From contig NC_085141.1 in the NCBI RefSeq assembly GCF_024139115.2, positions 28,659,242 through 28,723,241 of the forward strand: a stretch of 64,000 nucleotides of DNA. The letters are read 5' to 3'. A program made the position numbers and the translations under genes. Below, piece after piece: positions 58,548 to 64,000 of the stretch. This stretch comes from Armigeres subalbatus (lineage: Eukaryota; Arthropoda; Insecta; Diptera; Culicidae). Under the pieces are notes generated by a model that made no database searches, was not told the origin of the DNA, and was given only the letters and a program-made list of their open reading frames with translations. Each line of letters starts with the position of its first letter. The first letter of the stretch is position 1.

Positions 58548-61163
58548 TATAGAATAGATTATGTCGTCTTCATTTTTTATTTCCATAAATAGCTTTATGT
58601 CATCGGCATAAATTAAAATCTTTATATTTTTGAGAATGAAGGTAATGTCATTTACATAAAATATAAATAAAAGAGGGCCAAGATGAGAGCCTTGTGGAAC
58701 TCCTGAAGTGACTTGAATGGGATTGGATTTCTTTCCGTTAAATTTTATTATTTGTTGCCGGTCTGTGGCATAAGATTCAATCCATCTTAGGATTCTTGGT
58801 TCAATTCCAATTTTTTGCAATTTGAAGAGTAACATTGGAATGTCAATGCGATCAAACGCCTTGCTAAAGTCAGTGTATAGAGCTTCCACGTAGTTACCAT
58901 TATCCATTGCATTAAGAGAATAGTCAATGAATTCTATTAAATTTGTAACGGTAGAGCGACCTTTGAAAAATCCATGCTGCTTATTCGTAATTCTGTTTTT
59001 AAGTTGTGAAAATAATTTTTCATTGATAATGGATTCAAAAAGTTTGGGAATGCAAGAGATAATGGCTATTCCACGGTAATTACGAATGTCAGATTTTTTG
59101 CCTGATTTGAAGATAGGCACAAGATAGGAGCTTTTCCATACCCTGGAGAAATTTCCGGATTCCAATGACAATCTGAAGAGCCAAAACGAAGGGGCAGTCA
59201 GCTCCTTAGCCAGACCCTTCATAAATATTGGTGGAATACCGTCAGGACCAGGGCCTTTAGATGCATCTAAGTTTTTTAAAAAGTGTTTAGAATAACGTTC
59301 ACCATGATCTGATTAACACCGATATCCCTAGCGAATTCTGGGATAGACGCAAAAAATCTAGGTCGCTATCTTGTTCCGAAAAGGTGGTGTATATTTCTTG
59401 GAAGAAATCTCCAAAAAGATTACAGATATCTTCCGAGCAATTACCGACGCGTTCGTCTAAATACGTGGTTGACGGAAAATTGTCTGATTTTAATTTTGAT
59501 TTTACGTAATTGAAGCAGTTCTTTGGACATGACTTTATTTCGTTTTCTGTTTTCGTGTTGTGTTCTTAAAATGCTACATCAATTGCTAATTTTAATTGAT
59601 CGCAGATGTCTACATATTTTTCCAAATTTTAATTCGTCTTGTCTAGTTTGTAAGTTTTATGTAATTTTTGTTTGCGATTCTTTAATTTTTTTATTTGCCT
59701 ATTGTACCAAATTGGATATTTCGAATTTCCGCTCCGTCGTTTTCTTCTTTTTGGGACCTCGTCTATAATAATATCAAAAATAATGTTATAAAAGACATCA
59801 ACGAAAGATTCAATATTACCTTCATTCTCTAAAATTTGCTTCCAGTTAAATATTCTTAGCTTATGTCTTATGTTTTTTTAGTTTGTCATAGTTTGATTTA
59901 TTGTATTCAAGGACTTCTTAAAAGTCACAGTCGCTGGGTTTTTTATATTCATGAACGAACACAGAGTATTCGATTGCCGTGTAGAATGTTTCGTTTTTCC
60001 ATAAGGGATTCAATGATTTAGTCAGAAATCTTCTTGAATATTGGTTAGTAGGAGATCAAGGTAACAGTTCTGTTGATTTTTAATGTGATTGATTTGGTTA
60101 AGTCCTAGGCTAGCAGTTCTGTCAAATATAAACATAAGTGTTTCATTTTCCCCAGCGACTGGAAGTAGAATTTGTTCGTTCTCTGAATCCGGAATAAAGT
60201 CGGAATAAAGGTGCGTTGGTTAAAGTCTCCGTAAATATGTACTTTGATTTCAGGTGGAAGTCCCGATAAAATTTCTTCTGCAGTTTTTAAAAAGCTTTCA
60301 TAAGATGTTGTTTGCGCATGTTCCGGTGGGAAATAGACAGAGGAGAAAACATGGGTTTCTCCTGCAATGTTAGATTTCACCCAAACATGCTCAAAGTTCT
60401 TATATTTTTTGGTAGTTATTATTTCTGAATCAAAATTGCTAGAGATTGCGATTAGAACTCCACTGCCAGACTTTTTTTTAGATTCTAAGAAATCGCGATC
60501 GTCCCTGAATACATTAAAGCTGCTTCCAAAAAGTTCTTCACTATTCACGCTTTCATCCCAGCTGGTTTCAGTTGCCAAAATAACCGAGAAGGACGAGCTT
60601 AAGATGTTATTATGAATTTCCTTCATTTTAGCTGGGCTTTTCATGCGATTGAAATTTTGACAGTAAATCAAAACTTCAGTCGAGTTCTGTTTTGATGAAG
60701 AACTTGTTGGAAGCACGTTGGTTGTTAAAATATTTACCCCGTTGGTCGATAAGATAGTGCTACTTTCTTCAGTCGAAGAAGGCGTCCTTACTTGCGAAAA
60801 TTTCCGATGGAAGGAGAGTGGTACCTCGTTGTGCTGGCGATGTGTCCGCTCGCTGGACAGGTATTGTCGGTATGACTGTAGATCAGCTGCAGCTTCTGCT
60901 GGCCCAATTCCGTATTCCTGGTGTACTTGGATGAATATTTGATGTAGATGTTCTGGTGCAGTCGGCAGTCCTTCAGATGCAAGGAGCATCCTGATGCTCG
61001 TTGGAGTCATTCCCTCGACGCATACATTAGCAGACTGGTCCTTCATGTATGCCAAAAACAATCGGACAACCTTCATAATCCTCGAGTCACGTAGTCTGGC
61101 TTTAAGGAAACGGCCGTCTCCTTCGGTGGATTGCTGAGTCAGACGGACGATGGGTGGTCTCAT
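58548..61163 (-). pseudogene. LINE endonuclease-RT region (minus strand), broken
   Basis: The frame 60105-61163 starts with a Gln-rich to helical ORF1-like part. From about residue 168 it carries the endonuclease (LIYCQNFNRMKSPAKM, SVILATETSWDESV, KVHIYGDFNQRT). A damaged stretch at 59222-60105 includes KGPGPDGIPPIF. The frame 58497-59222 is RT, with NYRGIAIISCIPKLFE, QHGFFKGRSTVTNL, LYTDFSKAFDRID, GVPQGSHLGPLLF and catalytic ILIYADDIKLF. It resembles CR1/Jockey-superfamily LINEs of mosquitoes. The clade is not fixed. Confidence 0.8.
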
Positions 61164-62980
61164 CGGATCTAACTCAAATTGGCTGTCAGGATTCGGTAGT
61201 TGTGTTTCCTGTTGTTGTTGCTGATGTATTTGGTGCTGTTGATGATTTTGTTCTTGTTGTTGTCGTAGATGCTGTTGTTGTTGTTGCTGGTGCTGTTGCT
61301 GGTGCTGTTGCTGGTGCTGTTGCTGAAGGCTTTGCAGATATCCGATATTTGGTTCACTCTGTTGATTGTGGATTGGTGGAGGTGTGGGCTTTGTTTTTTG
61401 GCCGGGTTTATCGTTTCACCTTTTTTGAAATTGATGAACGATTTGCAGCAGGAGCAGAGAGAGCTGCAACTGGGTGGTCTGTAGATGCTGGGGGTCCGGA
61501 AAATTGATGATTTGCCATTACGAGCAGCTGTTTGTCTGTAGATTTGTTGTTATTGTTGTTGTTTTTGCTGTTGTAGGAAGTTGTAACGTTGTTTTTGCTT
61601 CTTATTGGTGGAGCTTTTTGTTTATGATGTCTTTTACTTTTAGTCGCCTTTTTAGTCAATGGATTATTGGTGAGGGTGTTTCTGGAAATTTCATGCTGCC
61701 GGTATTCTTCCAGTTTTTTTTTCAGTCTGGGCTCCAGCTACATTTTTTACCTGGCAGAAAGCATTTCCAACCAGCTTTATTGAGGTGTATAACAGGGTAG
61801 AAATATTTCACAGTCAATGCAGTGAAAAACATGGATCTCAGTATAATCTGCAGTCGCCTTCTTCGCCGCCGTGGTGAGTGCGACTGGGTGCAGCCGAAAA
61901 ATCATTTCCAACACCGACCTTTCAATTTCGCATTCAGCCACTCACAAGTCACTCTGACATGCTGCTCAGTTCGCTCCTTACCGTATGACTGTGAGTGGCC
62001 CATTTAAACGCGTGGTGATTTTTTTCAATTTGCTGGGTGAATGTGTACATTTTGCTGTGGTAGATTTCATCTTCGCGGCGCAGTGGGTGATGTGAGTTCT
62101 GTTGTTTACTTTTCTGCCTCCCCGGGAATGTGAGGTTGATTTCAAAGCAGGAAGAAAATAAAAACATGATATAAAAAAACATCACCTTCATCCAGTGCTG
62201 CCGAAAATTTACAACCCTGGTGTCTAACACAACTTCCCTTGACTTGCGCCACTTTTGCGCGTCGCTCAGCGAAAAGCTCTGCAATGGCATCACGCGAAAT
62301 TTTCTGCCGGGCAGGAGATGGGTTTGGTTGGTGCTGTTTTACTTTGATGTTGAGTGGAGATTGTGGATTATGAGCCCCAGCAACTAAATTAATTTCGGTG
62401 AAGTTTTTGTCTTGGGATTCGTCTGCTAGTTCATCCACCAAAGTTTTATTTGCGAGCGTTGAGCTTTTATCAGAGTTGCAGTCAATATTGGCAATAGCAG
62501 CAGAAACTGACCTGTTTGACTGTTTGACCTTCTCAAAAAGTAAAAAAGTTACTCACTCAAAGAAATTAAGTGAGGGAAGTCTCTAGTTGTGCTTCGTTTT
62601 GCTACTGCTGATATAATTTCAGTTATTGCCGCAGTCACAGCTGACTTGGTTAGAGTTACCAAGTCGCTCTTGACTGCATTCATGAGGTCCGGCAGCAAGC
62701 CTGTTGAGTGTTCTGATGTCTTCTTTAATATTACAGAAGGATTCTGCTAAATGTTGCAGGTTTTGTTCAAAGGTGAACTTGTCCTGGCAGTCTTGACATA
62801 GTGGGAGCATGAAAGTCCGCAATACTTCCTCGTGATTGCGCTGTACTCCTACGCATGCTGCATGAAATCTCCGTCTGCAACTGCCGTGACATCGCCAAAG
62901 AAAACGATTATCGTCTGCAACTGCCGTGACATCGCCAAAGAAAACGATTATCGTTTTGTGCACAGTTCACCATTCTACAC
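61164..62980 (-). pseudogene. LINE ORF1 region: PHD-like finger, low-complexity linker, poly-Gln tract
   Basis: The minus-strand frame 62619-62963 has CHGSCRRRFHAACVGVQ and LPLCQDCQDKF, a PHD-like zinc finger of the type found in ORF1 of some CR1-like LINEs, followed by a helical stretch. Further pieces at 62142-62441 and 61408-61659 are basic and Asn/Ser-rich. In the frame continuous with 61163, 61160-61345 encodes a long glutamine/histidine-rich tract (CAG/CAA repeats). Several frameshifts separate the pieces. Confidence 0.6.
62872..62951. repeat. 40 bp exact tandem duplication in the PHD-like coding region
   Basis: The unit starting cgtctgcaactgccgtgac (62872-62911) is repeated exactly at 62912-62951. 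Forty is not a multiple of three, so the duplication shifts the LINE reading frame. Confidence 0.9.
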
Positions 62981-63129
62981 TTCATTGTTACACGCGGGTA
63001 CTTACTTACGAGAGAAAGAAAAAACGAACGCGGAGGTTGCACGTAGTCAGTTAATAATATTTATAAAAAAAAAGTCAAAATAATAAAATGATATACACGA
63101 GCGCTAAAAAGCGCCTCCGAACTCAAAGG

Positions 63130-64000
63130 TGGTTCAGAATGCAAATTAATCAAGCGTTTTGCACCTGGTCTGCCCACCTCGCCCGCTGCACTCCACGCCG
63201 TCTTGTACCTGCCGGATCGGAAGCGAACACCATCTTTGCAGTGTTGCTGTCCGACATTCTTGCAACATGCCCTGCCCATCGTACCCTTCCAGCTTTAGCT
63301 ACCTTCCAGATACTGGGTTCGCCGTAGAGCTGGGCGAGCTCATGGTTCATTCTTCGCCGCCACACACCGTCTTCTTGCACACCGCCAAAGATGGTTCTAA
63401 GCACCCGTCTCTCGAATACCCCGAGGGCTTGCAAGTCCTCCTCGAACATTGTCCATGTTTCATGTCCGTAGAGGACAACCGGTCTTATTAGCGTCTTGTA
63501 CATGACACATTTGGTGCGGTGGCGAATCTTTTTTGACCGCAGTTTCTTCTGGAGCCCGTAGTTGGCCCGACTTCCACAGATGATGCGCCTTCGTATTTCA
63601 CGACTAACGTTGTTGTCAGCCGTTAGCAAGGATCCGAGGTAGACGAATTCCTCGACCACCTCGAAGGTATCCCCGTCTATCGTAACACTGCTTCCCAGGC
63701 GGGCCCTGTCGCGCACGGTTCCGCCCACAAGCATGTACTTTGTTTTCGACGCATTCACCACCAGTCCAACTTTTGTTGCTTCACGTTTCAGGCGGGTGTA
63801 CAGTTCTGCCACCTTTGCAAATGTTCGGCCGGCAATGTCCATGTCATCCGCGAAGCAAATAAATTGACTGGATCTGTTGAAAATCGTACCCCGGCTGTTA
63901 CACCCGGCTGTTCGCATGACACCTTCTAGCTCAATGTTGAACAACAGGCACGAAAGTCCATCACCTTGTCTTAGTCCCTAGCGCGATTCGAACGAACTGG
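63130..64000 (-). mobile_element. RTE-type LINE, RT C-terminal part, running off the window
   Basis: The minus-strand frame 63150-63944 is open for 264 codons with ICFADDMDIAGR (catalytic ADD), NASKTKYMLVGG, EEFVYLGSLLTADNN, LIRPVVLYGHETW, RRRMNHELAQLYGEP and the RRGVQRARWADQV end. It is the best preserved member of this family in the window. Its 5' part lies beyond 64000. The 3' tail is not present, so it is truncated near 63130. Confidence 0.85.

Noticed and set aside
61154..61507. Val/Ala/Leu-rich plus-strand frames that look like membrane proteins
   Set aside because: They are the reverse strand of the CAG/CAA poly-Gln tract in the LINE.

Overview
The window is eukaryotic and almost certainly from a culicine mosquito, most likely Aedes. 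The evidence is spliced genes with GT-AG introns, Feilai-like tRNA-derived SINEs with triplet-repeat tails, Jockey, RTE, BEL/Pao and Copia retrotransposons, and many short inverted-repeat elements nested in one another. No organism name can be read directly, so this is an inference from repeat families.

Host genes are few. (1) A complete PAXBP1/GCFC-type gene lies on the minus strand between 37394 (ATG) and about 9554 (stop). Seven exons join with consistent phases, and two further 3' exons are tentative. The exons total 2,898 bp (965 codons plus stop). Intron 4 (12045-34229) is about 22.2 kb and is packed with transposons. (2) A complete mitochondrial dihydroorotate dehydrogenase gene (DHODH, 395 codons, three exons) lies on the minus strand at 44577-46157. 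(3) A probable first coding exon of an unidentified plus-strand gene lies at 48263-48322, divergent from DHODH.

Region by region: 1-9350 holds LINE fragments, a Tourist-like MITE, a hairpin element, two arrays of a 140-152 bp repeat and a TA-flanked inverted-repeat element. 9400-12044 holds PAXBP1 exons 5-9. 12045-34229 is the giant intron: two nested TA-type or TIR elements (12548-19786 and 12850-19116) that carry a TTAA element with a Helitron in its centre, then a decayed BEL/Pao element (20027-32010) split by a 3.5 kb TIR element and by a 4.4 kb Jockey element, then repeats and a Copia fragment. 34230-37394 holds PAXBP1 exons 1-4. 37395-44500 holds a hairpin dimer, a SINE, a deleted Copia element carrying a MITE, a 965 bp TIR element, a second copy of the Tourist-like MITE and TTAA MITEs. 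44500-48322 holds DHODH and the divergent first exon. 50347-63000 is a minus-strand LINE with a PHD-like finger, split by a 7.3 kb BEL/Pao element with paired LTRs and a 5 bp target duplication. 63130-64000 is an RTE-type LINE fragment.

Several insertions can be checked from the sequence alone, because target-site duplications, empty sites or resumed reading frames are visible. The most unusual item is a hairpin element present twice (2847-3117 and 24162-24447). Its two arms are more alike within a copy than between copies, it carries an asymmetric tail, and it is flanked by 9-11 bp direct repeats.
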